NCBI GenBank assembly: GCA_027596195.1
Contig: JADGJG010000668.1
Span: 1-14,458, forward strand
Source of the DNA: Podochytrium sp. JEL0797
Lineage: Eukaryota; Chytridiomycota; Chytridiomycetes; Chytridiales; Chytriomycetaceae
Length of the DNA: 14,458 nucleotides
Reading direction: 5' to 3'
Below the pieces are notes generated by a model. That model was not told the origin of the DNA. It saw only the letters and a list, made by a program, of their open reading frames with translations, and ran no database searches. The position numbers were made by a program, and so were the translations under genes. This document shows, piece after piece, positions 1-8,323 of the stretch. Each line of letters opens with the position of its first letter. Position 1 is the stretch's first letter.

Positions 1-257
1 CTCCCAATGTGGCTTCGATTCGTGACGGGTTGGGGAACCTGACTGGCGGGTTGGGGAACGTGACGGCTGGATTGGGCGCGTTGTGTTCGTTGCAGCCTTT
101 GAGTTCCGTGTGTAGTTACTTGACGATGACCATGACGGGGACGGAGACGCCAATGAGCACGACGATGAGTGGGAAGGCGTCGGGGAGTGAGAGGGTGGCG
201 CGTGGGGTTGCGATGTGGGTAGCGATTTTGGGTGCGGTTGTTTTTGCTTTGTTGTGA
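1..257 (+). CDS. 3' end of a gene for a GPI-tailed surface protein (partial, unknown family)
   Basis: The reading frame is open from the window edge to TGA at 255-257, so only the C-terminal part of the gene is present and the real start lies outside. The visible protein begins with a Gly/Asn-rich stretch (RDGLGN, then TGGLGN), followed by LCSLQPLSSVC with two cysteines. A Thr/Ser/Met-rich linker follows, and the protein ends in about 17 hydrophobic residues (VAMWVAILGAVVFALL) right before the stop. A Ser/Thr linker plus a terminal hydrophobic tail without a basic end is the usual layout of a GPI-anchor signal, so attachment to plasma membrane or wall is inferred. The - strand gene at 14175-14458 is a clear paralog sharing RDGLGN and LCSLQPLSSVC. 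The upstream catalytic or binding domain is unseen, so no function is assigned. Codons near the end are mostly G- or T-ending. Confidence 0.7.
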   Translation, partial: PNVASIRDGLGNLTGGLGNVTAGLGALCSLQPLSSVCSYLTMTMTGTETPMSTTMSGKASGSERVARGVAMWVAILGAVVFALL

Positions 258-531
258 ATGTGGTTGGGTGGGTGGAGTTGGTCGCAGTTCTATATTTCTT
301 TATTTCTATTCTTTTTTTTGCGCTGTTTTGTTGCTGCTGTGTTGACTTGTGCGAATGCGTATCCGCCTTTTTTTAAAATATGAATCTGCACGTTATAATT
401 CCCTCATCGATCATCCCTCGAGAGCTTCGTGAACTTTAATTGTCCAAACTTTTTACCTTTATTTTTCACGCGTTTTTAATTTGGAAGGTCTTCTCCATTT
501 TCAAACACTTTTTTCTTGCAAAAAAACAAAC

Positions 532-1115
532 ATGTACCTTCATGTTCTTGCACCGGGCTCCGTCCCGTCAGACTTCTCGCTCTACGAGGTTTCGACTTTG
601 GGGTAAGAGTTCGCAGCCCCCCTCCCTCCCCGTCTGGTGCTTCAGCGATAACGCTTTTCTCGTGTTTATGCTCGGCGACGTGATCTGTACGCGCTTACAC
701 CGAGTCGACGGAGAATCGGGAGACGCAACTGAAAAGCACGACGCTTCGTATCGTATGACCGGCGGATCGTTGGAGGCCTGTCAAATGGCGGGATTTTGTT
801 TGAAGGCGAGCGACGAGAGGAGGAGACTGAGCAGATCAATCACGGGGCCAACGCATTCAGATCTTTGCAGCAGGAATGATTTAAACATGTCGCGTTCGTG
901 GCAAGGCCATTTCCCCTTTGTGCATTTTTTGTGACACCTCACAATCCCCCCTTTTCTTTTAGGATCTTTCTGACGGCGAATTGCTACTCATTTTGTGCTG
1001 CCTTGTTTTAATCGGCGTTTTCGGCTACTTGGCGGTTGTTTCGATTTCGTTCCTGCAAAAGGTGTGTTGGAAGCGCCATCAGCCTGCAGTATCTTACTAT
1101 TGTTTCGGCGCGTGA
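532..1115 (+). CDS. Possible small single-pass membrane protein, three exons (hypothetical)
   Basis: A consistent spliced model is 532..602, 646..919 and 963..1115, giving 165 residues. The start is the ATG at 532. Intron 1 (603-645) has a GTAAGA donor and CAG acceptor. Intron 2 (920-962) has a weaker GTGCAT donor and an excellent CTTTTCTTTTAG acceptor, with a possible branch site in CACCTCACAAT. Phases fit without a stop codon. The last exon encodes DLSDGELLLILCC followed by a strongly hydrophobic run (about residues 121-147, ending SISFLQK) and a short basic tail, so it looks like a C-terminal membrane anchor. A TATA-like TATAAT lies at 394-399. Both introns would be 43 bp, shorter than any other intron in the window, and an alternative donor GTATGA near 757 would give another C-terminus. 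I recognise no family. The last-exon membrane segment is the best-supported part. Confidence 0.33.
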
Positions 1116-1677
1116 TGGCCCTGCCCCAAAAAATTGCCAAACGATGGAAGACGAGGATTTCGAGTGTCTTGCGCTGATCTTGTCGCGCGCGCGTTCGTTT
1201 TGATGTTACGGCCGTTCACCAGCCACTGATTGATGACAACACTCGAGTCTTCAAACGAGGGCCTTTGACTACACACACATTTGATTCCACGAGCCTCGTC
1301 TCAGACATTGCCACGCCTTCTTTGGTCCATCTGCTTCAAAATCAACGAAGCCGCCGAACGGCGAACACGCGAGATCTACCCCCCGTCTTTAACAAACCAA
1401 CAGACACCCACGCACATAAGCACGCATCACATGTTTTCGACACTCCAACTCCGGCTTCGTCAACTTACAAAACTCTCAAAAAACAACACCACTCTCCACT
1501 GTCCGAACTCCACAGAATCGTCGAATGCTCAATTGAGCAGCTTGGTGGATGGATTCGCATACTGTTTGCTTTGGACGTTGTGTTGCTGGTGTCGCGCTGT
1601 TGTTTGTTTTCTTGTGGAACGGTTGTTCGTGTATTTGTCTTGGATTGTGGGGAGTGAATGATAGTATGGGGCAGGAT

Positions 1678-2312
1678 GGTGGAGAGTTTGAGTTGACGCG
1701 TGTCTGAAACGTTGCGTGCAGGCAAATATGTGAGCATGTGGATTCGAAGGAGGAACGAGTGTAAGGCACTTTTGGTTATGGTTCTTGTTTCGGAAACTAG
1801 GATGTTCGGAAATCGGGTCGCGTGGTGGGGTGGATTCGCATGGTGATGTCAGTTTAGAGTTTGATTTGGACGTTTTATGTCGCTGGGAATATTGGATGTC
1901 GCGCGCGAGGAGTGAAGCGGGTACAGGGAGGAATTGCGAGCGTTCTCGGGAACGCATGGATGGTGCGGTCACTAGAAATTCCCGTGGAGTGGTTGTTTGT
2001 GGATTGATGTCGCGATGGGTGAAGCGGGTGCAGGGAGGAATAGCGGGCGTGCTCGGAAATTGGGTCGTGAGGTGGTTGGATTCACGTTAGTTTGGAGTTG
2101 AGAACGGATGGATGGTGTGTCGCCGGGAATGTTGAATGTCTCGCAAAGGGGGGTTGCGCTCAAGTGCGGTTTCTCGTGGCGCGTTTGTTTATGGATTGAA
2201 GGTTTAGCGGGTGAGGGTGGAATTGCGGAACCGAAGGTTGAGTCTCGGGGCGCGGGGGAGGAATTCATTGGGCAGGCTCTGGTTGTGGGAAACGGTGGAG
2301 AGTTTGAGTTGA
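1678..2312. repeat. Direct repeat pair (19 identical bases at 1678-1696 and 2294-2312)
   Basis: The sequence ggtggagagtttgagttga occurs exactly at 1678-1696 and 2294-2312. Similarity extends on both sides: gggcagg lies upstream of each, and a (c)tgaaac...gcgtgc.ggcaaat segment lies downstream. The pair brackets the tandem repeat block, so the whole 1.67-2.34 kb stretch seems to have grown by local duplication. Confidence 0.6.
1806..2144. repeat. Degenerate tandem repeats, G-rich on the + strand
   Basis: A block at 1806-1904 (tcggaaatcgggtcg ... tcgctgggaatattggatg) recurs imperfectly at 2053-2144 (tcggaaattgggtcg ... tcgccgggaatgttgaatg). A second block at 1912-1951 (gtgaagcgggtacagggagg) recurs at 2019-2058 with 35 of 40 bases matching by eye. 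A more eroded third copy seems to follow at about 2168-2230. The offsets, about 107 and 247 bp, are not multiples of three, so the repeats do not preserve one reading frame. Non-coding or pseudogene origin is inferred. Confidence 0.6.
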
Positions 2313-2337
2313 GTTGTGAAACTTGGCGTGCGGGCAA

Positions 2338-2730
2338 ATGCGCGAGGCAGGAGGATGGAACATAACGCGCTATTTGGGTGGCGAGCGCTGGTGTGGTTTG
2401 GGGATGTGGAGCTTCTGGGAGGGTTGGTCGCCGAGGGCAACAGATCATATCGCGATTGGGCGCGCGTCGAAAGCGCCAACAGAGGAGATGTTCCTTCATG
2501 CAAGAGTCAAACACGGGCGAGCAGCATTTGCGAGCCATTCCAAAGTCTCTGTCGTCTCCAACAAATTCCACTCGTCGTATCTGGTCTCCAATCAACAAGC
2601 CAAATACCGGTACGGCTCGTGGAACATCACATCCATTCCAAAATGGAGTGACAGAGTCGCCATCGTTTCCTGGATATCGGATCCAAAAACCACTCCACTC
2701 CACGAGACTTGTCCCTCTCTTTCTTATTAG
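2338..2730 (+). CDS. Doubtful ORF or terminal exon, unknown
   Basis: This is the longest ATG-initiated frame in the left intergenic region (130 codons, TAG at 2728-2730). Its 3' part, from about 2500, has codon use like the real genes (GTC, TCC, AAC, TTC) and reads as an ordinary, tryptophan-containing protein segment (KFHSSYLVSNQQAKYRY, then WNITSIPKWSDR). The 5' part is G-rich, repeats the WNIT string and looks non-coding. An AG acceptor candidate, CAACAG, lies at about 2476-2481, so the segment after it could be the last exon of a gene or gene remnant. The frame ends directly beside the TATA box of the kelch gene. I recognise no family. It could also be a chance frame. Confidence 0.25.
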   Translation: MREAGGWNITRYLGGERWCGLGMWSFWEGWSPRATDHIAIGRASKAPTEEMFLHARVKHGRAAFASHSKVSVVSNKFHSSYLVSNQQAKYRYGSWNITSIPKWSDRVAIVSWISDPKTTPLHETCPSLSY

Positions 2731-2738
2731 TATAAAAT
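2731..2738 (+). promoter_or_regulatory. TATA box of the kelch-TM-SH3 gene
   Basis: A TATAAAAT match lies 130 bp upstream of the predicted start codon at 2869, in a short AT-rich dip between the preceding ORF and the gene. A pyrimidine-rich initiator-like segment (caactctctcctacac) lies about 70 bp downstream of it. No intact gene lies between, so assignment to the + strand kelch gene is likely but inferred. Confidence 0.55.
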
Positions 2739-2868
2739 ATGTTTATCCAATGTAAAGGGTACTCTTTTTAGAAGAAGGGAAAAAAACGTGCGCCCAACTC
2801 TCTCCTACACAATATATCAAATTGGTTGACGGCGATCCCCCGATGGAGATTGTGAAAATTTTCACCGA

Positions 2869-5800
2869 ATGGCCACATCTTCGCCTGGTGCAGTCGCAAC
2901 GACGACTGCGGGCAGCAGCAGCAGCAGCAGCGGCAGCAGCAGCGCCCGCGCGCTGCTCCCCTCGCTTGTTTCTGGCGGCACTTTGCTTGTTGCGCCACCG
3001 CCTCTTTTGACATCAAGCGGCGTTGCGCGCGACGTTGTCAACGGCCTTGTGTTTGTCAGCGGCGGCTTCCTGGACCCTTTCTCGCTCAACACGACCGAAG
3101 TCGACGCCGTCAGCAACACAACGGCGCCGTGCCAGCCGCGCGTCTATGTGCTTGTCGAGGCAACGCAGCAGTGGCGTGCGCTGGACAACGCGCGCATGCC
3201 CGTCGGGCTGTGCGGACACACGCTGTCGTACTGCAACGGGCTGCTGTGGTGAGTGTGTCCTTCCTAGCAGTGTCTAGGTGTCGCCTAGCAGTGCCGAGGC
3301 GTTTCCTAGGGGTTTCCTAACACAACCACCCAGGTTCGTTGGCGGTTCCACGTCCGTGTTTCTGCGCACGCCGCAGTCGGCCATGACCACACAGCCCCCG
3401 CCTGCAAACCCCACCGTGTTCTCGCTGTCGTACTCTGCCGTGTGGACCCAGACCACGCCATCTCTGGCACTGCAGCGCTACAACCACGTTGCCGAGGTGT
3501 ATGCCGCTCAGAGCCAGTGCACGCTCTACGTGTTTGGCGGCCAGACTGCCTGGCTGAGCCCAGTCACCTCAAACATTATGGTCTCGATGCACGCAAACTC
3601 AGACGGCTCTGCTTCCAATTTCAACGCTGTCAATGTCACTCAATCTCCGCCCCAGCCACGCACCCAGTCGTCCTCAACCACAATCATCAGCAATTTCAAC
3701 CATTCCATCATGCTCGTCTATGGAGGATATACCACGAGTTCCACCGCAACCTCACTGTCCCTGTCCCCCTTATCGAGCGAAAACACTATATTTGCCTACG
3801 ACATGACCAATCAGACCATTGCGTCCTCCTATATCGTATATTTCCAACCCTACAACACGTCCTATTCACCCCCCCCCCCGGACCCCACAATGCCATCCGT
3901 CTTATTCTACCCTCCGAACGAACCCCCCCCTCTTTCAGCCCTCCCCTCCTCTCTCACTTCAGCAACCCTCACACCCCCCTCTCCAACACCCACCCTCTCA
4001 CCCCCCCTCATCTCCGAAAACACAACAATATACCCACCCCCACCCCCCACCTACTTCTCCTCCCTCACCTCCTCCACAGTCCTCGGACCCTGCCACGTGG
4101 ACGCGACCAACTGTCTCAACTTTGCATTCACGTCTTCCCCGAATCAAACTTTTTTTTATGGAGGCGGGCAGAGCAATGTGTCGAATTCGGATCTGTTTTG
4201 GAGGTTGAATACTACTACCGATGGCATGTGGTTTTGGGAGGATGTGTATGCGAAGGAGGGGGGAGAGAGGATGCCCGGGTGGTGGGATGTGGAGGGGTTT
4301 GTGGTCGGGGAGGGGGTTCAGTTTTTGCTTCCAGTGAGTGTTTTTGAACCTTGGCGCGAGTTCGAGTTCGAGCGTGAAGCGCGCGCGTGTGTGTGTGTGT
4401 GTGTGCGTGTGTGTGTGTGCGCCAGCGATAGCGATAGCGCGAGCGCCGAGCGCGCGAGTCATAGCGACATGCGGCAAGCTGCAAGCGGCACGCGTGTGTG
4501 TGTGTATGGATCGAAATACTTACCGCGCTTTCATTTGATAGTACGAAACGCCGGAACGAACAGGCGGTCTCATTCTGTGGAACCTCACCAAATCCACATT
4601 CATTCTCACCAACGCGTCGCAACCCAACGTAACAGACTACTACGGCCAACAACGTAACCGCCTCCTTTCTTCCCCCCCCCCCCTTTTCCCTATTCTAACA
4701 AAATGAATTTTAGCAGTCCAACCCGTCCCCACCCCACAAAACCTCCCCCTCATCCTCTCCATCTCCCTCTCCCTCGCCTTCCTCACCATCACCGCCGCCA
4801 CTCTCCTCACTCTCCGTCACCGCCGTCGCCGATCCCGCCGGCTCATGAACCAAAACGATCCGTACCTCTATGTCGAGACGCATACCCCTGAGCCGCAAGT
4901 ACCGCCTTTGATGTCTCTTTGGCAGGGGAGTCCGTTGACGCCACGGCGGGGGTTGTTTTTGAGTACGGGGGAGGCGGGAGCATCGGCTGCGAGTGGACCG
5001 TTGTCACCCAAGGGAAAAGCGAAACTCGAAGAATCGCAGTTGAGCGCGGCGACACTCGCCTCACAACGGAGTATCAGTGGGTCCGGTGTATCAGGATCAG
5101 GAGGAGGTGGATTCGAAGAAATCCCGTTAACCACATTCACAACCACCACCACGCCTCCAATCGCGGGATCCTCTTCCTCCACCACACCCTTGAGTCCCAC
5201 CCTTGGGACCCAACAACTACAACAACCTTCCTCGCGGAATAGGATTAATGCTGCGTGGAGGGTGTTGACGGGGGTGCAGCCTGTGAGTCCGGGGGGTACA
5301 CCGATTGTGGGTGATCTTGCGGTTGTGGGAGGGGGGAGTAGTGATGGGAGGAGGAGTGCGAGTACGGTTGCGGAGCGGGAGAGTTTGAGGACTGTTAGTA
5401 CGCATTCACGTAACTCGGTGGCAGGGGTTGCGGGTTCAGCGGCGAGAGGTGCAGCAGCAGCAACAGCAGCAACGAGACCGCAGTTTTTTAGACCACCTGA
5501 ACGGACTGTTACGAATGCGGTTGTGGTTGTGGATGAGGAGGGGCATGATTTGCCGAGTTATGATGCGGCGATGGGGGCGAGGGTTGGGACGCCTGGGAGG
5601 GGGGGTGGAGGGGATGACGAGATTGTGGAAGCGGGTGTTGTGGGGGTTGTGGAAGAGGGGGAGGTGGGGGGAAGGCAGCATGCGGTTGTGGTTGGGGCAC
5701 ATAGTCCTGTTGGGAAGGATGAGATTGAGTTGGTGAGTTGTTTGTGTGTGTATGTGTGTGCGTGTCTTTGCAAAAATAACTGACGTTCACGAAAACAACC

Positions 5801-6351
5801 CCCAGCGAGTCGGAGATCACATCACACTCACACCCGACGCGACCGACACCCCGCATTCATCATTTACACGCGGGCTGAATGTCAATTCGGGACGAACGGG
5901 GCTCTTTCCACGCCACTGCATCACACTCGTGGATGATCCTGCTGTGGGGGGTTTTATGGCATTAGCGCCTTTAAGCACCGATATCTCATGGTGGCGCGAA
6001 CAAGCCGTCCGATTCAACAACGCGTTAACGAACCCCGCAAGTGCGACGGGGGCTGCGGCGGTTGTGACGGCTTTACCTGCTGCTGTTGTGGAGGGGGGGA
6101 ATGAGAAGGGAGAGTCTACTTCTGTGCCTGTTGTTGTGGGTGTGGCGCCTCCGTTGCAACAACAGCAGTTGGGGAATTCGATTGTAGCGCCGTTGGCGCC
6201 TGTGCAGGTTCCGCCGAGGCAGTTGAGTAACAGTGGGTTTGTTTCGCCGGCGGCGCCGGGTGGGGGTGCGGGTGCGGGTGGTGGGGGGAGGCTTGTGATG
6301 GATTCGGAGGCTGTGAGTGTTGGGACGCGGTTGAGTGAGGGTGAAGAGTGA
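2869..6351 (+). CDS. Kelch-repeat / transmembrane / SH3 receptor-like protein, five exons
   Basis: The spliced model 2869..3248, 3334..4333, 4542..4653, 4714..5732, 5806..6351 gives 1018 residues in one frame. All donors are GTGAGT except intron 3 (GTAACC). Branch-like CCTAAC and TCTAAC precede the acceptors of introns 1 and 3. Residues about 55-460 carry kelch-type blades with Gly-Gly doublets (FVSGGF, WFVGGS, YVFGGQ, LVYGGY, FFYGGG), many Asn-X-Ser/Thr sites and a Pro-rich insert at about 330-400. Residues 508-531 form one membrane helix followed by RHRRRRSRR, a stop-transfer signal that puts the tail in the cytosol. The tail is Ser/Gly/Pro-rich, and an SH3-like domain lies at about 820-880 (DEIELRVGDHI ... 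GLFPRHCITLV), split by intron 4. The conserved SH3 Trp is not evident. No signal peptide is visible at this ATG; an in-frame stop lies just upstream, so a signal exon may be missing from the model. A role linking an outer beta-propeller to Pro-rich partners inside is inferred. Confidence 0.85.
3249..3333 (+). other. Intron 1 of the kelch gene, with internal CCTAG repeats
   Basis: The donor GTGAGT at 3249 and acceptor CAG at 3331-3333 rejoin a Trp codon (TG|G), restoring the kelch string LLWFVGG. Inside, a short element of the form TCCTAGCAGTGTC / GCCTAGCAGTG / TCCTAGGGG repeats at least three times before the CCTAACAC branch site. The 85 bp intron would introduce a stop (TGA) directly after Trp if retained. 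Confidence 0.8.
4334..4541 (+). other. Intron 2 of the kelch gene, stop-free, with a GT microsatellite
   Basis: The donor GTGAGT at 4334 and acceptor GATAG ending at 4541 join ...QFLLP to YETPERTGG, which continues the kelch fold and gives the correct phase into the membrane exon. The 208 bp intron is the longest of this gene and contains no in-frame stop. Retention would read through and end at 4657, before the membrane segment, giving a protein without an anchor. A GT/GC dinucleotide run lies at 4387-4419 and a (GCGATA)-like repeat follows. Confidence 0.75.
4387..4419. repeat. (GT)n microsatellite in intron 2 of the kelch gene
   Basis: About sixteen GT units with a single GC interruption near 4405 lie 53 bp after the donor site. 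A shorter GT run recurs at about 4492-4503. Length polymorphism between strains is expected for such a tract. Confidence 0.85.
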
Positions 6352-6476
6352 GGATGGGAGGAGGGGGGGTTGGTTTTTTTTTTTGCGTTTCTTGTTCTTT
6401 TTTGTTTGTTTTCTGTGCATAATTTGAGTTTTTCGATAGAGGTGAAAGAGTGTTTATTTGCTTGGGTTTGGAAAAA

Positions 6477-7844
6477 ATGATGGGGGATCAAAAAGTGCCA
6501 AGAACTTGGCAAAAAAAATTGTCAGATATTTCCAACAGCGGGATGACGAAACGGCCTTTTTTGGTGCGCACAACGCGTCTTTCGGTTCCGAGGAAATCAC
6601 CGTGCGGACCACGTGGGGGTACGCAGATCTTGGCGGTGCTTTTTGTGGCGATTTTGATGTGTCTGGTGCTCGTGCGTTCGCGGATGGATAGGAAACGCGG
6701 TGCAACGTTCGCGTCAGATGTTGCACCAGGTCCCCTTCCCGATCCCACCTCCGCACGCATTCCCGTCCTCGCCGTCCCCAACATCCCCATCCCCGCAAAC
6801 CAACAACAACCCGCCCCACCATTGAAGCAGCCACAGCCCAAACAGCAGCCAAACAAAAAAGCAACCCCACGCTTGCGAATGAACCCGGCCCCTGTTCCCG
6901 TCACCTTTCTCGACCCCACCACCGTCAAAGAACCAACGCGTCCCAGCATCTTCTCCGCCGACAAATCCCTGTTCAAAGAATCAAATCCCCCACTCTCCCC
7001 GCTCTTTCTGCACAACCTACCTACCATCCAAACCCGCCTCATGGCCCTAGATACGGGTCGATACCTGCATCTTCCTGAAACGGACTTTCTGATCTCACAA
7101 CCGCCTCCACACAACCTCCCCTCTTTTGTCGCTACACTGGCTGTCCAAGAAGGTCTCAAAGACGCCAAATACTTTCACGAGTGTATACACGACGACAAAC
7201 GCGACGCACGGTTCGGTCCGAAAGCGCTGTGTACCCCTGCTTCCGCGACCCCAGACGCGTGGGTGCACGACCTCCCAACCGTCCACGAATCCCTCGTCGC
7301 ACTTCTCTCGGCTTGGTCAGAGTTTACGCAACGTGAGGAAATCCGATGGTGGATCTCGCATGGCGAAATGCTTGGTTGGTTTTGGAATGGCCGGTTTTTG
7401 CCGTGGGATGTGGATTTGGATATCCAAATGTCTGCGTACGAACTCATACAGCTGATTCGATACAACCAGACCATGATTGGGGACAGGTTTTTGGTGGATG
7501 TGAATCCGAATGCGGTCGTGCGGTCTCCACAGAAGAATAATATCATTGATGCGAGAGTGATTGACGCGCAAACGGGGTATTTCATGGATATAACGGGGTT
7601 GACGAAACGTGGGGCACGGTATCTGAGTTGCAAGACTCCGCATAGTTATTTCTTGGAGGATTTGATGCCGCTTGTGGAGACGGTGTTGGAAGGGGTGAAA
7701 GTGTGGAGACCAAGGGGGGTGTTGAAGATGTTGAAGAATGAGTATAGAGAGAAGGCGTTGGTGGAGGAGGGTTATAAGGTACCTGGGGAGGAGGTGAGGT
7801 ATGTTTTTGAGAGGGTGAGGAGGGAGTGGGTTCGGGTTGGGTAA
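6477..7844 (+). CDS. LicD/fukutin-family phosphotransferase, type II membrane protein (intronless copy)
   Basis: The frame from the first ATG at 6477 encodes 455 residues; a second ATG follows immediately. A basic N-terminus precedes one membrane helix at residues 50-67 (TQILAVLFVAILMCLVLV). A long Pro/Gln-rich stem (about 70-160) and a lumenal domain follow, the Golgi type II layout. The core contains WWISHGEMLGWFWNG and then WDVDLDIQ (residues 310-317), with HGE and DxDxD as in the LicD/fukutin nucleotidyltransferase-like family. Such enzymes transfer phosphocholine, ribitol-phosphate or similar groups to glycans; the substrate here is unknown. The downstream gene at 8324 is a tandem paralog lacking the long stem. 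This copy has no intron where the paralog has one inside the DxDxD codons. Codons shift from C-ending (to about 7300) to G-ending afterwards. A poly-T run lies at about 6373-6382, 95 bp upstream. Confidence 0.8.
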   Translation: MMGDQKVPRTWQKKLSDISNSGMTKRPFLVRTTRLSVPRKSPCGPRGGTQILAVLFVAILMCLVLVRSRMDRKRGATFASDVAPGPLPDPTSARIPVLAVPNIPIPANQQQPAPPLKQPQPKQQPNKKATPRLRMNPAPVPVTFLDPTTVKEPTRPSIFSADKSLFKESNPPLSPLFLHNLPTIQTRLMALDTGRYLHLPETDFLISQPPPHNLPSFVATLAVQEGLKDAKYFHECIHDDKRDARFGPKALCTPASATPDAWVHDLPTVHESLVALLSAWSEFTQREEIRWWISHGEMLGWFWNGRFLPWDVDLDIQMSAYELIQLIRYNQTMIGDRFLVDVNPNAVVRSPQKNNIIDARVIDAQTGYFMDITGLTKRGARYLSCKTPHSYFLEDLMPLVETVLEGVKVWRPRGVLKMLKNEYREKALVEEGYKVPGEEVRYVFERVRREWVRVG

Positions 7845-7937
7845 AGGGGGGATTGGATGAGAAAATGCATGTGATTCGATGAAGTTAAGGGGAGGGGGGA
7901 GCGATTAAAAAACATTTTCACTTCATGCTCCGATTTG

Positions 7938-8060
7938 TAACCCGGAGTGCTCCTGGTTGGTCCTTTTGCCGGGATGATTGATGTTGTGTAATATTTTTTT
8001 ATAAAGCAATAATTATAACCAAAGTGCTCGTGGTTGTTCCTCTGCCGGATGCTGGTGTTT
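7938..8060. repeat. Imperfect direct repeat, two ~45-49 bp copies, 78 bp apart
   Basis: The first copy (7938-7986) reads taacccggagtgctcctggt followed by tggtccttttgccgg and gatgatt. The second (8016-8060) reads taaccaaagtgctcgtggt followed by tgttcctctgccgg and atgctgg. The spacer is AT-rich. This is the only repeat in the spacer, and its position fits a duplicated regulatory or 3'-end element, but its role is not known. Confidence 0.6.
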
Positions 8061-8273
8061 TATACATTGGATTGGATTTGGATGTATAACATGAGCCGGG
8101 TTGTACCAATTTTACTTTACGGACTTTACGGAATTATGTATCCTGACTTCCTGCTTGAATCGTAATAACAAATCCGGTTGTATCCGTGGCATGGTTTTCA
8201 AAGATTATTAATCATGAGATGTGAAATTGCACATAACGTGACACATCCCTTTGAACCTTAAAAAAATTAACGG

Positions 8274-8281
8274 CATAAAAG
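8274..8281 (+). promoter_or_regulatory. TATA-like element of the second LicD gene
   Basis: CATAAAAG lies about 43 bp before the predicted ATG at 8324, followed by a short C/A-rich leader (caaacaagccatcataaac) and the start context ACAAAAAATGG with A at -3. The short distance implies a leader of about 15-20 bases if this box is used. Confidence 0.5.
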
Positions 8282-8323
8282 GTCGCACGCTCCGCCCCAA
8301 ACAAGCCATCATAAACACAAAAA

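Larger units (their letters stand above)
1116..2337. other. Long stretch with no convincing gene; strand-skewed and repetitive
   Basis: Several overlapping open frames occur here on both strands, but most lack an ATG and none resembles a known family. An ATG-initiated frame of 76 codons lies at 1431-1661 (+); it ends in a Trp/Cys/Val-rich hydrophobic half and could be a short membrane peptide, but support is weak. The + strand is C/A-rich to about 1530 and G-rich from about 1550 to 2470. That switch is the same seen inside real exons elsewhere in the window, so part of this may be decayed exon sequence. Degenerate repeats fill 1780-2240 (separate entry). Confidence 0.5.
7845..8323. other. Intergenic region between the two LicD paralogs
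   Basis: AT-rich DNA holding the 3' region of the first LicD gene and the promoter of the second. It contains an imperfect direct repeat (7938-7986 and 8016-8060, separate entry), an A/T-rich segment around 7990-8015 and a TATA-like element at 8274-8281. No ORF or RNA gene is evident. Confidence 0.6.

Noticed and set aside
790..876. A frame reading EEETEQINHGANAF that resembles the VPS35 C-terminus
   Set aside because: Only about six residues match, there is no other VPS35 signal nearby, and a donor site to extend it is missing; chance similarity.
1265..1657. Two overlapping ~130-codon + strand frames
   Set aside because: Both begin at TTG, which fungal nuclear genes do not normally use, and the composition alone explains them.
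1972..2703. 243-codon frame on the - strand
   Set aside because: It begins at GTG, covers the degenerate repeats whose period is not a multiple of three, and shows no domain or good splice context.
3442..4347. 301-codon open frame on the + strand overlapping the kelch exon
   Set aside because: It is a +1 shadow of exon 2; the kelch frame has GG doublets and continues in phase through four introns, while this one has no recognisable features.
6488..7168. 226-codon frame on the - strand opposite the first LicD gene
   Set aside because: Antisense shadow produced by the codon bias of a clearly conserved enzyme gene.
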